Source: Derxia gummosa DSM 723 | GTDB lineage: Bacteria > Pseudomonadota > Gammaproteobacteria > Burkholderiales > Burkholderiaceae_E | NCBI RefSeq assembly: GCF_000482785.1 | Contig: NZ_AXWS01000013.1 | Location: forward strand, 62,001 to 126,000 | Length of the DNA stretch: 64,000 bases | Reading direction: 5' to 3' | Shown: positions 16,752 through 25,642 of the stretch, one piece after another | Numbering within the stretch: position 1 is the stretch's first letter | Layout of the letters: every line of letters starts with the position of its first letter | Notes under the pieces: model-generated | The model's input: the letters and a program-made list of their open reading frames with translations, nothing else | The model's database searches: none | What the model was told of the DNA's origin: nothing | Position numbers and translations under genes: made by a program

Positions 16752-16797
16752 CGACGGGCCGCGCCGGATCGCGCTCCCGCCGCGCCCGTCCGCCCTC

Positions 16798-17496
16798 TCA
16801 GTTGACCGCGAAGCAGTAGAACAGCCCCGCGCCGCCGGTGGCGACCAGGTTGTCCTGACCGCAGCCCCGGCTGCCATGGGCCGAGTTCCACGAGGTATTG
16901 CCGCCGCCCGTGCGGTCGAAATGCCCGACCTGGGCCGAGCCCTCGGCCGCGCTGCTCGTGTAGTTGCCGCAGGTGTGGTCGGCGGCGTCGGTGAAGGCGC
17001 GGCCGTCGGGCGTCGAGCCGGTGAGGATGTCGTGCTGGTTGGGCTGGTCGCCGGCGCGCTTGACGGCTTCGTTCTTCTCGGTGAAGGCGGTGGCCCAGCT
17101 CAGGTTGTTGCCGAGACGGGCGGCGTCGAGCGTGTCGCCGTGCAGATGGGCGAGGTCGCGCGCCACCACCGCGCCGCGCGTGTTGTACCAGGGGCCGTTG
17201 CCGATGCGGTCGCGCGCGTTGACGGCGGACTTGCCGTCGGCGGCCTGGGTGCTCAGGTAGGCATGCCAGGTCTTGTCACCGGCGCCGACGGCGGCCGCGA
17301 GCTTCTGGCAATGCGCGTCGGCACCCGCGAGGCCGCCGAGGTCGGCGCCCTTGCCGGGGCCGGCGCTGGTGATGAAGAAGCTGAACAGCTTCGCGGCCTC
17401 GGCCGATGTCGGTGGCGCGTTCTGCGCCAGCGCCGGCGGCGCCGCGAGCGCGCCGGCGCACAGCGCGAGCGCCGCCCGGATCTGGGTCTTGTGCAT
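16798..17496 (-). CDS. Secreted lectin-like protein
   Basis: A 232-residue exported protein with a signal peptide cleaved near PALA|QNAPP. The body (FFITSAGPGKGADLGGLAGA, two conserved Cys pairs, a Trp-Asn-Ser-Ala-His-Gly stretch near the C-terminus and the ending LFYCFAVN) matches a family commonly annotated as bacterial lectin with a C-type-lectin/endostatin-like fold. It is the last gene of the PSCyt2/PSD1 operon. Ligand unknown. Confidence 0.7.
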   Translation of the reverse strand: MHKTQIRAALALCAGALAAPPALAQNAPPTSAEAAKLFSFFITSAGPGKGADLGGLAGADAHCQKLAAAVGAGDKTWHAYLSTQAADGKSAVNARDRIGNGPWYNTRGAVVARDLAHLHGDTLDAARLGNNLSWATAFTEKNEAVKRAGDQPNQHDILTGSTPDGRAFTDAADHTCGNYTSSAAEGSAQVGHFDRTGGGNTSWNSAHGSRGCGQDNLVATGGAGLFYCFAVN

Positions 17497-17519
17497 GTCG
17501 TCTCCGTGGCGGCGCGGCT

Positions 17520-17999
17520 TCAGTCCTTGGCCTTGTAGTCGTCGTGGCAAGCCTTGCAGGTGCGCGTGAGCTTGCCGTACTGCTCCTTGACGGCGGCGGC
17601 GTCACCGGCGCTCGCAACCTTCACGAGTTCGTTCGATTCCCTGGCCAGATCGGCGGCGCGCTCGCCCACCTTCGAGCCGGCGGCCCAGATCTCGGCCTTG
17701 GCGGTCGTGTCGTGCCAGCCCTTGCCGGTCTCGGTGCCGGGCGCGAACAGCGCGCCGAGGCCGCCGTTGGCGATCGCGGCGATCGTGGTCGCGGCCTTGA
17801 GCACCTCGTCCTTGTTGTAGCCCGATTCGAGCGAGGACTTGATGCGGCCCGAGTTCCAGGCGATGACCTGATAGGCCGACTGGCGCCACTTGATGAGCTG
17901 CTCGGGCTTGGGCGCCTGCTGGGCATGGGCGCCGAGCGAGGCGGCGGCGATGCCGAGCGCGACTGCGCCGGCGACGAGGGGTCGGATGGAGAACGTCAT
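17520..17999 (-). CDS. Cytochrome c' (class II, CXXCH near C-terminus)
   Basis: A 159-residue periplasmic protein: signal peptide ending GAHA|QQ, a four-helix-bundle pattern, and a single haem site TCKACHDDYK eleven residues from the C-terminus, as in cytochromes c' and c556. These bind gases (NO, CO) or carry electrons. It sits 23 nt before the lectin-like gene and 63 nt after the dienelactone hydrolase gene in the long operon. Haem loading would use the ccm system at the window start. Confidence 0.92.
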   Translation of the reverse strand: MTFSIRPLVAGAVALGIAAASLGAHAQQAPKPEQLIKWRQSAYQVIAWNSGRIKSSLESGYNKDEVLKAATTIAAIANGGLGALFAPGTETGKGWHDTTAKAEIWAAGSKVGERAADLARESNELVKVASAGDAAAVKEQYGKLTRTCKACHDDYKAKD

Positions 18000-18062
18000 G
18001 TTCCTGCCTTCTCGGTGGGTGGTTGCTGCTTTGGGGGAAAAGACGCAGCCGCGATGCGGCTT

Positions 18063-18953
18063 TCAGGCGCGCAGGTTGCGATTGAAGAACTCGACCGTGC
18101 GGCTCCAGGCCAGCTTCGCGGCGGCGGCGTCGAAGCGCGGCGTCGTGTCGTTGTTGAAGCCGTGCTGCACGCCCGGATAGATGAAGGCCTCGTAGCGCAC
18201 GCCGGCGGCCTTGAGCGCCTCTTCGTACTTCGGCCAGCCGGCGTTGATGCGTTCGTCGTCGCCCGCGTACTGGAGCAGCAGCGGCGCCTTGATGCGCGCC
18301 GCGTCCTCGGCCGGCGGCTGGCCGCCGTAGAAGGGCACGCCGGCGTTCAGGTCGGGCAGGCGCGTGGCCAGGAAGTTGACGATGCCGCCGCCGTAGCAGA
18401 AGCCCACGGCGCCGAGCTTGCCGTTGGCCTCGGGATTGGCCTTGAGCCAGCGCGCCGAGGCGATGAAGTCGGCGCGCGACTTGTTCTGGTCGAGCTTGGG
18501 GAAGAGCTCGCGCGCCTTATCCTCGTCGCCGGGATAGCCGCCGAGCGGGAACAGCGCGTCGGGCGCGAAGGCGAAGAAGCCGTCCACGGCAAGACGGCGC
18601 GCGATGTCCTCGATGTGCGGATTGAGGCCGCGGTTCTCGTGCACGACGAGCACGGCGGGCAGCTTGCCGCTGGCCTTGGCGGGTTTGGCGAGCAGGCCGC
18701 GCACCTTGCCGTAGCCCTCGGGCGAATCGATCTCGACGGTGCTGGTGACGATGCGCGGATCGTCGTTGCGCACCTGCTGGGCCTCGGCGAAGTTGGGGCT
18801 GAGCTGCTCCAGCAGGATCTCGGCGGTGACGCCGCCGAGCGCGTACTTGCCGGCCTGTTGCAGGAAGCCGCGCCGGCCCAGCAGGCCGTGCACGTACTGG
18901 TCGAAGAGCTTGAGGACTTCGGGCGCGAAGTCGGCGGCGGTGTGGCGGGGCAT
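18063..18953 (-). CDS. Dienelactone hydrolase family protein, probably Tat-exported
   Basis: A 296-residue alpha/beta hydrolase. The nucleophile elbow GFCYGG carries Cys, with Asp in YAGDDERI and His in GVQHGF completing a Cys-Asp-His triad typical of dienelactone hydrolases rather than Ser esterases. The N-terminus has LLGRRGFLQQAGKYALGG, a twin-arginine-like motif (about residues 24-42), suggesting export of the folded enzyme. ATG 18953 is chosen over an in-frame upstream start because it opens MPRHTAADF with normal spacing. Confidence 0.88.
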   Translation of the reverse strand: MPRHTAADFAPEVLKLFDQYVHGLLGRRGFLQQAGKYALGGVTAEILLEQLSPNFAEAQQVRNDDPRIVTSTVEIDSPEGYGKVRGLLAKPAKASGKLPAVLVVHENRGLNPHIEDIARRLAVDGFFAFAPDALFPLGGYPGDEDKARELFPKLDQNKSRADFIASARWLKANPEANGKLGAVGFCYGGGIVNFLATRLPDLNAGVPFYGGQPPAEDAARIKAPLLLQYAGDDERINAGWPKYEEALKAAGVRYEAFIYPGVQHGFNNDTTPRFDAAAAKLAWSRTVEFFNRNLRA

Positions 18954-19006
18954 GACGGTTTCCTTGATGGCGTGGCGGGCCGGCCTCCGATGCTGGCCCG
19001 CGCGGC

Positions 19007-20035
19007 TCACTTGTTGCGACCGGCGTAACCGGCGGTGAGGGTTGCGATGCGGTAGGCGGCGCCGCGTCCGACCACGTAGAGCGTGTTCTTGCCCGGGCCG
19101 GCGAAGGCGAGGTTCTGCGGCTGCCTGGGCAGCGCGATCGTCCCGAGCGGCGCGCCCGAGGGAGAGAACACCTGGATGCCCGGGTTGGACGCCACGTAGA
19201 GCCGGCCCTCGGCATCGACGGCGAGGCCGTCGGCGCCGCTGCTGCCCGTGCCCTGCTCGTTGCGGCGGAAGCCGTCGAGCCTGGCGAAGTTGCGCGCCGG
19301 GCCGAGGCTGCCGTCGGCGCGGATGTCGAAGGCGAGGATGTGCTCGCCGTTGGTGTTGGCGACGTAGAGCGTCTTCTCGTCGGGGCTGAGCTGGATGCCG
19401 TTGGGCCGCTCGATGCCGCTCGCGATGCGGCTCAGCTTGCCGTCGCCGCCGATGCGGTACACGGCCGGCGGATTGATGTTGGCCGGCAGGCTTTCGCCCG
19501 GGCGCAGGTTGGGGCCGGAGTCGGTGAAGTACACGACGCCGGCCTTGTCCACGACGAGGTCGTTGGGCCGGCCGAAGCCCTTGCCCTCGAACTGGTCGGC
19601 GAGGGTGCGGCGCTTTTCGGGCGGATGGACGATGCCGACGCGCGTCTGATGCACCTGCACCGCGTACAGCTCGCCGTCCGGGCGCAGGGCGAGGCCGTTG
19701 GCGCCATTGCTGTCGCCGAGGAAGGTCGAGGTGCCACCGTCGGCCGCGATGCGCGTGATGCGGGCGGCGTTGGTCTCGGTGAAGATCAGGCTGCCGTCGG
19801 GCAGGCTCGTCGGGCCTTCGGTGCCGTTGAAGCCTTCCTTGATCAGCTCGATGCGCGTGCCCGCCGCGACCACGCCGGGAATGGCGGGCGTGACGGCGGG
19901 GCCGGAATCGTTGGCGGCCGGGGCGGGCGGCGTGGCTTGCGCGACTTGCACCGCGCCGGACGCGGCGGACTGCGCGAAGGCGGCAGGCGCGGCAGCGAGG
20001 CTGAGCGCGGCGAGGAGCGGGGCGAGGGTCTTCAT
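19007..20035 (-). CDS. SMP-30/gluconolactonase-like beta-propeller, exported
   Basis: A 342-residue exported protein with signal peptide (residues 1-21, cleavage after AFA) and an SMP-30/gluconolaconase six-bladed propeller containing EGPTSLPDGSLIFTE, NGLALRPDGELYAV, FGRPNDLVVDKAGVVYFTDS and RPNGIQLSPDEKTLYVANT, which supply the Glu/Asn/Asn/Asp divalent-metal site. Likely a lactonase. Its ATG overlaps the stop of the dihaem cytochrome gene. Confidence 0.92.
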   Translation of the reverse strand: MKTLAPLLAALSLAAAPAAFAQSAASGAVQVAQATPPAPAANDSGPAVTPAIPGVVAAGTRIELIKEGFNGTEGPTSLPDGSLIFTETNAARITRIAADGGTSTFLGDSNGANGLALRPDGELYAVQVHQTRVGIVHPPEKRRTLADQFEGKGFGRPNDLVVDKAGVVYFTDSGPNLRPGESLPANINPPAVYRIGGDGKLSRIASGIERPNGIQLSPDEKTLYVANTNGEHILAFDIRADGSLGPARNFARLDGFRRNEQGTGSSGADGLAVDAEGRLYVASNPGIQVFSPSGAPLGTIALPRQPQNLAFAGPGKNTLYVVGRGAAYRIATLTAGYAGRNK

Positions 20036-20748
20036 CGGGCGGCGGAAGAGGCGGGGGAGGCGCCGGCCGCGAGGCCGGACAGGTGATGGGAGAGGCTCAG
20101 GATTTCGGCGTCGCTCAGGCCGCGCGCGGCGGCGCTCATCGCGTCGCCGGGGCTGTTGCGGCGGAAGCCGTCGCGCCAGTCGAGCAGCTGGCGTTCGAGG
20201 TAGCGCCAGGACTGGCCGGCGAGGCGCGGCGCGATGCCGTCGGCCAGGCGCTGGCCGAGCGCGTCGGCGCCATGGCAGGCGGCGCAGGCCGGGATGCCGC
20301 GCGTGGCGTCACCGCGCGCGTAGAGCGTCGCGCCGTTCGCGTCGGCCCTGCCGTCGCCGCGCATCGGCGGCAGGCCGGCGAAGAAGGCGACGATGTGGGC
20401 GGCGGTCGCGTCGTCGATGCTGCGCGCCATCACCTGCATGAAGTCGTTCTTGCGCGCGCCCGAGCGCAGGTCGCGCAGCTGCTTGAGCAGGTAGTCGGGC
20501 TGCTGGCCCGCGAGGCGCGGGAACTTTCCCTCGATCGCGTCGTCATGCGTGCTGCCCTGGCCGTCGGCGCCGTGGCATTCGATGCAGCGTTCGGACTCGG
20601 CCAGTTCGCGCCCGGCCACGGCGTCGCCGCGCGGCGCCGACGGCGCCGGAGGCGGAGCCACCGGCGTCTTGCGGGCGCCCTGCGCGAGCGCGGGCTGGAC
20701 GAGCATGACCATGCAGCAGAGCAGTGCGAGCCGTGTCGCGGCCCTCAC
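20032..20748 (-). CDS. Dihaem cytochrome c (c4-like)
   Basis: A periplasmic cytochrome with two CXXCH sites, CIECH and CAACH, each followed by a Gly-Ala-Asp segment, giving a tandem c4-type layout of two about 80-residue domains. GTG 20748 overlaps the peroxiredoxin stop (GTGA) and gives a complete signal peptide (ending ALA|QGARK); the longer frame upstream runs through the peroxiredoxin gene. Length 238 residues. It probably carries electrons for the operon's exported oxidoreductases. Confidence 0.9.
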   Translation of the reverse strand: MRAATRLALLCCMVMLVQPALAQGARKTPVAPPPAPSAPRGDAVAGRELAESERCIECHGADGQGSTHDDAIEGKFPRLAGQQPDYLLKQLRDLRSGARKNDFMQVMARSIDDATAAHIVAFFAGLPPMRGDGRADANGATLYARGDATRGIPACAACHGADALGQRLADGIAPRLAGQSWRYLERQLLDWRDGFRRNSPGDAMSAAARGLSDAEILSLSHHLSGLAAGASPASSAAR

Positions 20749-21326
20749 CGTGCCTTGGCCGCAAGCGCTTGCACGGCCTCCAGCGCCTTGTCCACGTTCT
20801 CGCCGGGCGCGAGGCCGCCGATCGTGGCCGCGACCTTGCCGTCGGGCGTCACGACAAAGGTCGTGCGCTCGGTGAAGCCGTGGTCGATCTCGACGCCGCG
20901 CGTGTCCTTGCGGCCGGCCTGGGCCTCGCGCACGTTCAGGTCGAAGCCCTTGGCGATCCTGCCGTCGGCATCCGACGCCACCGGCAGCTTGCCGGCGCAA
21001 TAGGCCGGGTCGGCCGAGAAATCGTTGAGCCGCGCGATGCTGTCGAGCGACACGCCCACGACGCTCGCGCCGGCGGCGGCGAACTTGTCGATCTGCGTCG
21101 CGAAGGCATGGGCCTGCGCATTGCAGCCGTTGGTGTAGGCCGAAGGGTAGAAGTACACGACCACCGGACCCTTCGCGAGCGCGCCCTTCAGCGAGTAGCC
21201 GAAGGCCTTGCCGGCGAGCGAGGCCTGGGCGGTGAAGGCGGGCGCCGTGTCGCCTTCCTTGAGGGCGGCCTGGGCCGTGCCTGCGAGCATCGCGCCGAGC
21301 GCGCAGGCGGCGAGGAGTTGCTTCAT
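20745..21326 (-). CDS. Exported peroxiredoxin (AhpC/TSA family)
   Basis: A 193-residue thioredoxin-fold protein with a signal peptide (cleavage near AQA|ALK) and the peroxidatic motif PSAYTNGC (P-x3-T-x2-C). It most likely reduces peroxides in the periplasm, plausible next to haem proteins. The iterated palindrome at 20760-20773 encodes VQALA near its C-terminus. Confidence 0.9.
   Translation of the reverse strand: MKQLLAACALGAMLAGTAQAALKEGDTAPAFTAQASLAGKAFGYSLKGALAKGPVVVYFYPSAYTNGCNAQAHAFATQIDKFAAAGASVVGVSLDSIARLNDFSADPAYCAGKLPVASDADGRIAKGFDLNVREAQAGRKDTRGVEIDHGFTERTTFVVTPDGKVAATIGGLAPGENVDKALEAVQALAAKAR
20760..20773. repeat. Iterated palindrome (peroxiredoxin 3' end)
   Basis: CGCAAGCGCTTGCA, one arm mismatch; on the coding strand read as V-Q-A-L-A, 15 nt from the gene end. 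Confidence 0.55.
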
Positions 21327-21336
21327 CGAGCGTCCT

Positions 21337-21729
21337 TCAGGATTTCTTGTAGAAGTTGTGGCAGGTCTTGCAGGTACGCGAGAGCGTGGTCGCCGTGTCG
21401 GTGGCGGCGTCGAAGTTCTTCGTGCTCACCTGCTTGAGGATCTGCGCGGTCAGTTCCCGGCTCTTCTTCGCGAGCTCGACGGCGTCGGCCGCGTCGCCCT
21501 TCTTCACGTAGAAGGTCTCGACGGTCTCGAACATCTTCGCGAGATCGTTCGCGTCGGTGGTCGCGCCCTTCTGGTCCTTCGTGGCGATGTAGGAAGCCAG
21601 GCTCTTGTTGCTGTCCTCGATGGCCTGCATGAGGTCGTTGTCGAGTTCGTCTTCGGCTGACAGCGCGCTGCCGATCCCGGCCGAAGCCAGGACCAGCAGC
21701 GCCACCGCCGCCGCGATTGCCTTGCGCAT
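21337..21729 (-). CDS. Class II cytochrome c (c556-like)
   Basis: A 130-residue exported helical protein with a signal peptide (cleavage near SALS|AED) and one C-terminal haem site TCKTCHNFYKKS. It is a second class II cytochrome in this operon. It is 10 nt upstream of the peroxiredoxin gene and 32 nt after the DUF1501 gene. Confidence 0.9.
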   Translation of the reverse strand: MRKAIAAAVALLVLASAGIGSALSAEDELDNDLMQAIEDSNKSLASYIATKDQKGATTDANDLAKMFETVETFYVKKGDAADAVELAKKSRELTAQILKQVSTKNFDAATDTATTLSRTCKTCHNFYKKS

Positions 21730-21761
21730 GCGGAGGAGGTCCTTCTTCTTGTCGTTGCCGG

Positions 21762-23231
21762 TCAGGTCAGGATGTCCTTGACGACCTTGCCGTACACGAC
21801 GGTCGGGCGTTCCGAGCGGCCGTTGTTGAGGAAGGTGGTCTTGAGGTGGTCGAGGCCGAGGATCTGCAGCACGGTGGCGTGCAGGTCATAGGTATCGACG
21901 CCCTTGTCCTTGTCGGCCGTCTGCAGGCCGATCTCGTCGGTCTCGCCGTAGGTGAAGCCGGCCTTGACGCCCGCGCCCGCGAGCCATTGCGTGTAGCCCC
22001 AGGGGTTGTGGTCGCGGCCGTTGCCGCTCTGGCCGTAGGAGGTGCGGCCGAACTCCGAGGTCCACACCACGAGCGTGCTGTCGAGCAGGCCGCGCTGCTT
22101 CAGGTCGGCGAGCAGGCCGCCGATCGGCTTGTCGATCATGCGGGCCATCGTGCCGTGGTTCTTTTCGAGGTCGTTGTGCGCGTCCCAGCTCGTGACCTCG
22201 GTCTCGCCCTCGGGCGCGCCCGACACCACCTGGATGAAGCGCACGCCGCGCTCGACCAGCCGACGGGCGCGCAGCAGCGTCGTGCCGTAGCTGGCCGACA
22301 CCGGATCGTCGAGGCCGTAGAGCTTCTTGGTGGCGTCGCTTTCCTTGCCCAGATCGACCGCCTCGGGCGCCGAGGTCTGCATGCGCTCGGCCAGCTCATA
22401 GGAACGCAGGCGGGCGCGCAGCTCGCTGTCGCTCGGGTACTGGGCGGCACCGGTCTGGTTAAGCTTCTTGAGCAGGTCGAGCGAGGCGCGCTGCTGGCCT
22501 TCGGAGCGGACTTCGGGGCGCTCCAGATAGAAGATCGGCTGGGCGCCCGGGCGGAAGGCCGTGCCCTGATAGACGGCGGGCAGGAAGCCCGACGACCAGT
22601 TGACCGAGCCGGCGGTCGGCTCGCTCTTGCCGTTGTAGAGCACGACGTAGGGCGGCAGATCCGGATTGGCCGAGCCGAGCGCGTACACGACCCAGGCGCC
22701 GAGCGACGGACGGCCCGGATTCAGGTCGCCGGTGTTGAGCTTGAGGATCGAGATGTCGTGCGTCGCGCCGACCGTCACGCTCGACTTGATGAAGCAGAGC
22801 TTGTCGGCGTGCTGGGCGATGCTCGGCACGAGATCGGAGAACCAGGCGCCGCTCTCGCCGTACTGCTTCCACTGGCGGTTGGATGCGAACAGCTTGCCGA
22901 CGCCGCCCTGCGTCGAGGTCTTGATGCCCTTGAGGAAGCTCGCGGGCACCTCGGTGCCGGCGTACTTCACGAGGTCGGGCTTGTAGTCGTACAGGTCGAG
23001 CGTGGACGGCGCGCCGTTCATGTGCAGCCAGATGACCGACTTGGCCTTGGCCGGGAAGTGCGGCTGCTTCGGGGCGAGCGGGTTCACGTCGCCGGCGAGG
23101 TCGGCGGCCCAGGCGGCGCCGAAGCTACCCATGCCGGGCACGACGCCCGTGGTGAGCGCGGCGCCGCCGAGCCCGAGGCCCGACTTGACCAGGAAGCCGC
23201 GACGCGACAGATGCGGATGATGGTGGGACAT
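21762..23231 (-). CDS. DUF1501 family Tat-exported protein
   Basis: A 489-residue protein of the sulfatase-like DUF1501 family, which in Planctomycetes is almost always encoded beside a PSCyt2/PSD1 cytochrome, as here. The N-terminus has the Tat motif SRRGFLVKSGLGLGG. Recognisable DUF1501 features are VIWLHMNGAPSTLDLYDYKP, SSGFLPAVYQGTAF, the TLVVWTSEFGRTSYG block and GRDHNPWGYTQWLAG. Function unknown; the fold suggests hydrolysis of phosphate- or sulfate-like esters or binding of such ligands. Confidence 0.93.
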   Translation of the reverse strand: MSHHHPHLSRRGFLVKSGLGLGGAALTTGVVPGMGSFGAAWAADLAGDVNPLAPKQPHFPAKAKSVIWLHMNGAPSTLDLYDYKPDLVKYAGTEVPASFLKGIKTSTQGGVGKLFASNRQWKQYGESGAWFSDLVPSIAQHADKLCFIKSSVTVGATHDISILKLNTGDLNPGRPSLGAWVVYALGSANPDLPPYVVLYNGKSEPTAGSVNWSSGFLPAVYQGTAFRPGAQPIFYLERPEVRSEGQQRASLDLLKKLNQTGAAQYPSDSELRARLRSYELAERMQTSAPEAVDLGKESDATKKLYGLDDPVSASYGTTLLRARRLVERGVRFIQVVSGAPEGETEVTSWDAHNDLEKNHGTMARMIDKPIGGLLADLKQRGLLDSTLVVWTSEFGRTSYGQSGNGRDHNPWGYTQWLAGAGVKAGFTYGETDEIGLQTADKDKGVDTYDLHATVLQILGLDHLKTTFLNNGRSERPTVVYGKVVKDILT

Positions 23232-23263
23232 GGTGGATTCCTCTTGATCGTTGGAGGTCGGGC

Positions 23264-25585
23264 TCAGAAGCGGTAGGCGAAGTCGTTGGAGTTGGCGACG
23301 GTGTGGACCAGATCGACGAGGGCGGCGGCCTTGATCGGGTTCTGGACCTGACCGTCCTTGAGGCCGGTCGGGACGGCGATCTCGTACTTGCCGTTGGTGG
23401 CGGCCTTGGCCTGGATGGTCTTTTCCTCGTTGTTGAGGAAGTCCTTGAGCGCGGCCAGCTCGGTCTTGTTCGGCTCACGCGAGAACAGGATCTGGTACAG
23501 GCGCGTGAGCTGGGCGTCCTGCTTCGGACCAGCCTCGCGGATGACGCGGCCTGCAAGCGCTTGCGACCAGTTGAAGACGATGTCGCTGTTGAACAGCGTC
23601 AGCGCCTGCAGCGGCGTGGTCGTCACGTCGCGCTTGTGGTGCGGCTGCGAGGGGTTGGCCGGGTCGAAGGTCTGGGTGAGCGGATAGGGGATCGACCGGC
23701 GCACGAAGGTGTAGATGCTGCGGCGGCGGAAGTCGGCCTCGTTGTCCGACACCGTCCACTGGTTGCCGGCGTTGAGGTTGCTCGGCACCGGCGGGAACAC
23801 GGCCGGGCCGCCCACCGTGTCGTTGAGCGTGCCCGAGGCGTAGAGCAGGGCGTCGCGGATTTCCTCGGCTTCGAGGCGCTTGCGCGGATACACGGCGAGC
23901 AGCTTGTTCTCGGGGTCGGCCTTGACCACCTCCGGACGCTCGGCCGACGACTGCCGGTACACCGACGACAGCAGGATCTGGCGCGTGGCCTTCTTGACGC
24001 TCCAGCCGTTCTTCACGAAGTCGGCGGCGAGGTAGTCGAGCAGTTCCGGGTGCGTGGGCTTGGCGCCGGCGCGGCCGAAGTCGGCCACCGTGCTGACGAT
24101 GCCGTTGTTGAAGTACTGGGCCCAGAGGCGGTTGACGAACACGCGCGGCGTGAGCGGATTGCTGTTGCTGGCGAGCCAGTTGGCCAGCGCGCTGCGGCGG
24201 CCCGACGACTTCTCGGTCGGCGTGATTGCAACCTTGTCGCCGCCCCACAGCGCCGGGATCGTCGGCTGCACTTCCTCGACCGGTCGCTCATGGATGCCGC
24301 CGAAGCGCAGGAAGGTCGGCGGCGAGACGTTGCCGAGTTCGGTCGCGGTGGTGATGAAGCGCGAGCCGCCGAGCTTGGGCCGCTGGTTGTCGAACTTCTT
24401 CAGCTCGGCCGCGAGCTTCTCGTACTCGGCCCACTTGGGGATGTTGTCGGCGTTGTACTCGGGGCTGTCCTTGTCGGTGGCCGAGAGCTTCAGGTACTGG
24501 GCGATGTCCTGTTCGGTCGCGACGGCGACCTTGCGCCAGTTGACCCAGCGGTCGAGCGGCGTCCATTCCTTCTCGTCCTTGAAGATCGACTCGCGGCTGT
24601 CGGTCAGGTAGCGCTCGTTGTGGTACTTGCGGCCCTTCTCGCGCACGGTGTCGAGGATGGCGCGCTGCTTGTCGCGGATGTCCTTGGTCGCGGCCTGGTA
24701 GGCGTCCTGCTGCTTCTGCCATTCGATGTCGTAGCTGGCCTTGTCCTTGAGCGGCTCGCGCTCGTTGAACGCGGTGTTGGCGAAGAAGGCCTGGAGCTGG
24801 AAGTACTCCTTCTGGCTCACCTTGTCCGACTTGTGGTTGTGGCAGCGCGCGCAGCCGATGGTCGCGGCGAGGAAGGTCTCGCCCACCAGATCGGTCATGT
24901 CGGTCTCGATCTGGTACTTGCGCTGCACCAGGTCGCGCGAGTTGTGGTTGTCGGGATAGTTGGCGAGGAAGCCGGTCGCGATCTTCGCTTCCTGGCTGTC
25001 GGGGTAGAGCTCGTCGCCCGCGACCTGCTCGCGGACGAACTGGTCGAAGGGCTTGTCGCTGTTGAAGGCCTGGATGACGTAGTCGCGGTAGCGGAAGTTG
25101 TTGGCGCGGGTCGTGTCGTTCTGGAAGCCCGAGCTGTCGGCATAGCGCGCGAGGTCGAGCCAGCGGCGGGCCTGGCGCTCGCCGAAATGCGGCGAGGCGA
25201 GCAGGCGATCGACCAGCTTCTCGTAGGCGTCGGGCGACTTGTCGCCGACGAAGGCCGCGACTTCTTCCGGCGTGGGCAGCAGGCCCCAGGCGTCGAGCGT
25301 GGCGCGGCGGATGTAGGCGGCGCGGTCGGCGTCGGGCGAGGGCTTGATGCCGGCGTTTTCGAGCTTGGCGAGGATGAAGTTGTCGATCGGCGTGCGCGCC
25401 CAGGCCTTCTGGTTCACCGCCGGGATCGCGGGTGCGACCACGGGCTGATAGGGCGACCAGGCCTTGGCGGGCGTGGCGGCGGCCGGCGTGGCAGGCGCGG
25501 CGGGCGTGGCCGTCTTGTCCGTCGCTGCGCTGGCGGCGAGGGACGACAGCCCGATCAGCAGGGACAACATCAATTTCTTGTTCAT
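23264..25585 (-). CDS. DUF1549/DUF1553 (PSCyt2-PSD1) c-type cytochrome
   Basis: First gene of the nine-gene operon. The 773-residue exported protein (signal MNKKLMLSLLIGLSSLAASA) has a PSCyt2/DUF1549 domain (about residues 70-280) with a haem site IGCARCHNHKSDKVSQKEYF and a C-terminal PSD1/DUF1553 domain (about 480-770; SSNPLTPRVFVNRLWAQYF-type motif, RPTHPELLDYLA-type motif, RQILLSSVYRQSS). These domains are hallmarks of Planctomycetes and Verrucomicrobia and have no firmly known activity. ATG 25585 fits the signal peptide and lies about 48 nt below a sigma-54 promoter. Codon use is similar to neighbours. Confidence 0.94.
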   Translation of the reverse strand: MNKKLMLSLLIGLSSLAASAATDKTATPAAPATPAAATPAKAWSPYQPVVAPAIPAVNQKAWARTPIDNFILAKLENAGIKPSPDADRAAYIRRATLDAWGLLPTPEEVAAFVGDKSPDAYEKLVDRLLASPHFGERQARRWLDLARYADSSGFQNDTTRANNFRYRDYVIQAFNSDKPFDQFVREQVAGDELYPDSQEAKIATGFLANYPDNHNSRDLVQRKYQIETDMTDLVGETFLAATIGCARCHNHKSDKVSQKEYFQLQAFFANTAFNEREPLKDKASYDIEWQKQQDAYQAATKDIRDKQRAILDTVREKGRKYHNERYLTDSRESIFKDEKEWTPLDRWVNWRKVAVATEQDIAQYLKLSATDKDSPEYNADNIPKWAEYEKLAAELKKFDNQRPKLGGSRFITTATELGNVSPPTFLRFGGIHERPVEEVQPTIPALWGGDKVAITPTEKSSGRRSALANWLASNSNPLTPRVFVNRLWAQYFNNGIVSTVADFGRAGAKPTHPELLDYLAADFVKNGWSVKKATRQILLSSVYRQSSAERPEVVKADPENKLLAVYPRKRLEAEEIRDALLYASGTLNDTVGGPAVFPPVPSNLNAGNQWTVSDNEADFRRRSIYTFVRRSIPYPLTQTFDPANPSQPHHKRDVTTTPLQALTLFNSDIVFNWSQALAGRVIREAGPKQDAQLTRLYQILFSREPNKTELAALKDFLNNEEKTIQAKAATNGKYEIAVPTGLKDGQVQNPIKAAALVDLVHTVANSNDFAYRF
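23552..23565. repeat. Iterated palindrome (PSD1 gene)
   Basis: TGCAAGCGCTTGCG, one arm mismatch; coding strand reads S-Q-A-L-A-G. Confidence 0.55.
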
Positions 25586-25642
25586 CTTTGCACTCCGAAG
25601 CGGGAAGCAGGCTGGACCGGCGAGCGGTGGTGCGGCCCTTAT

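Noticed and set aside
17545-17562. GGCAAGCCTTGCAGG as a copy of the iterated palindrome
   Set aside because: Arm spacing is wrong (no 4-bp core) and the bases encode the obligatory CKACH haem motif.
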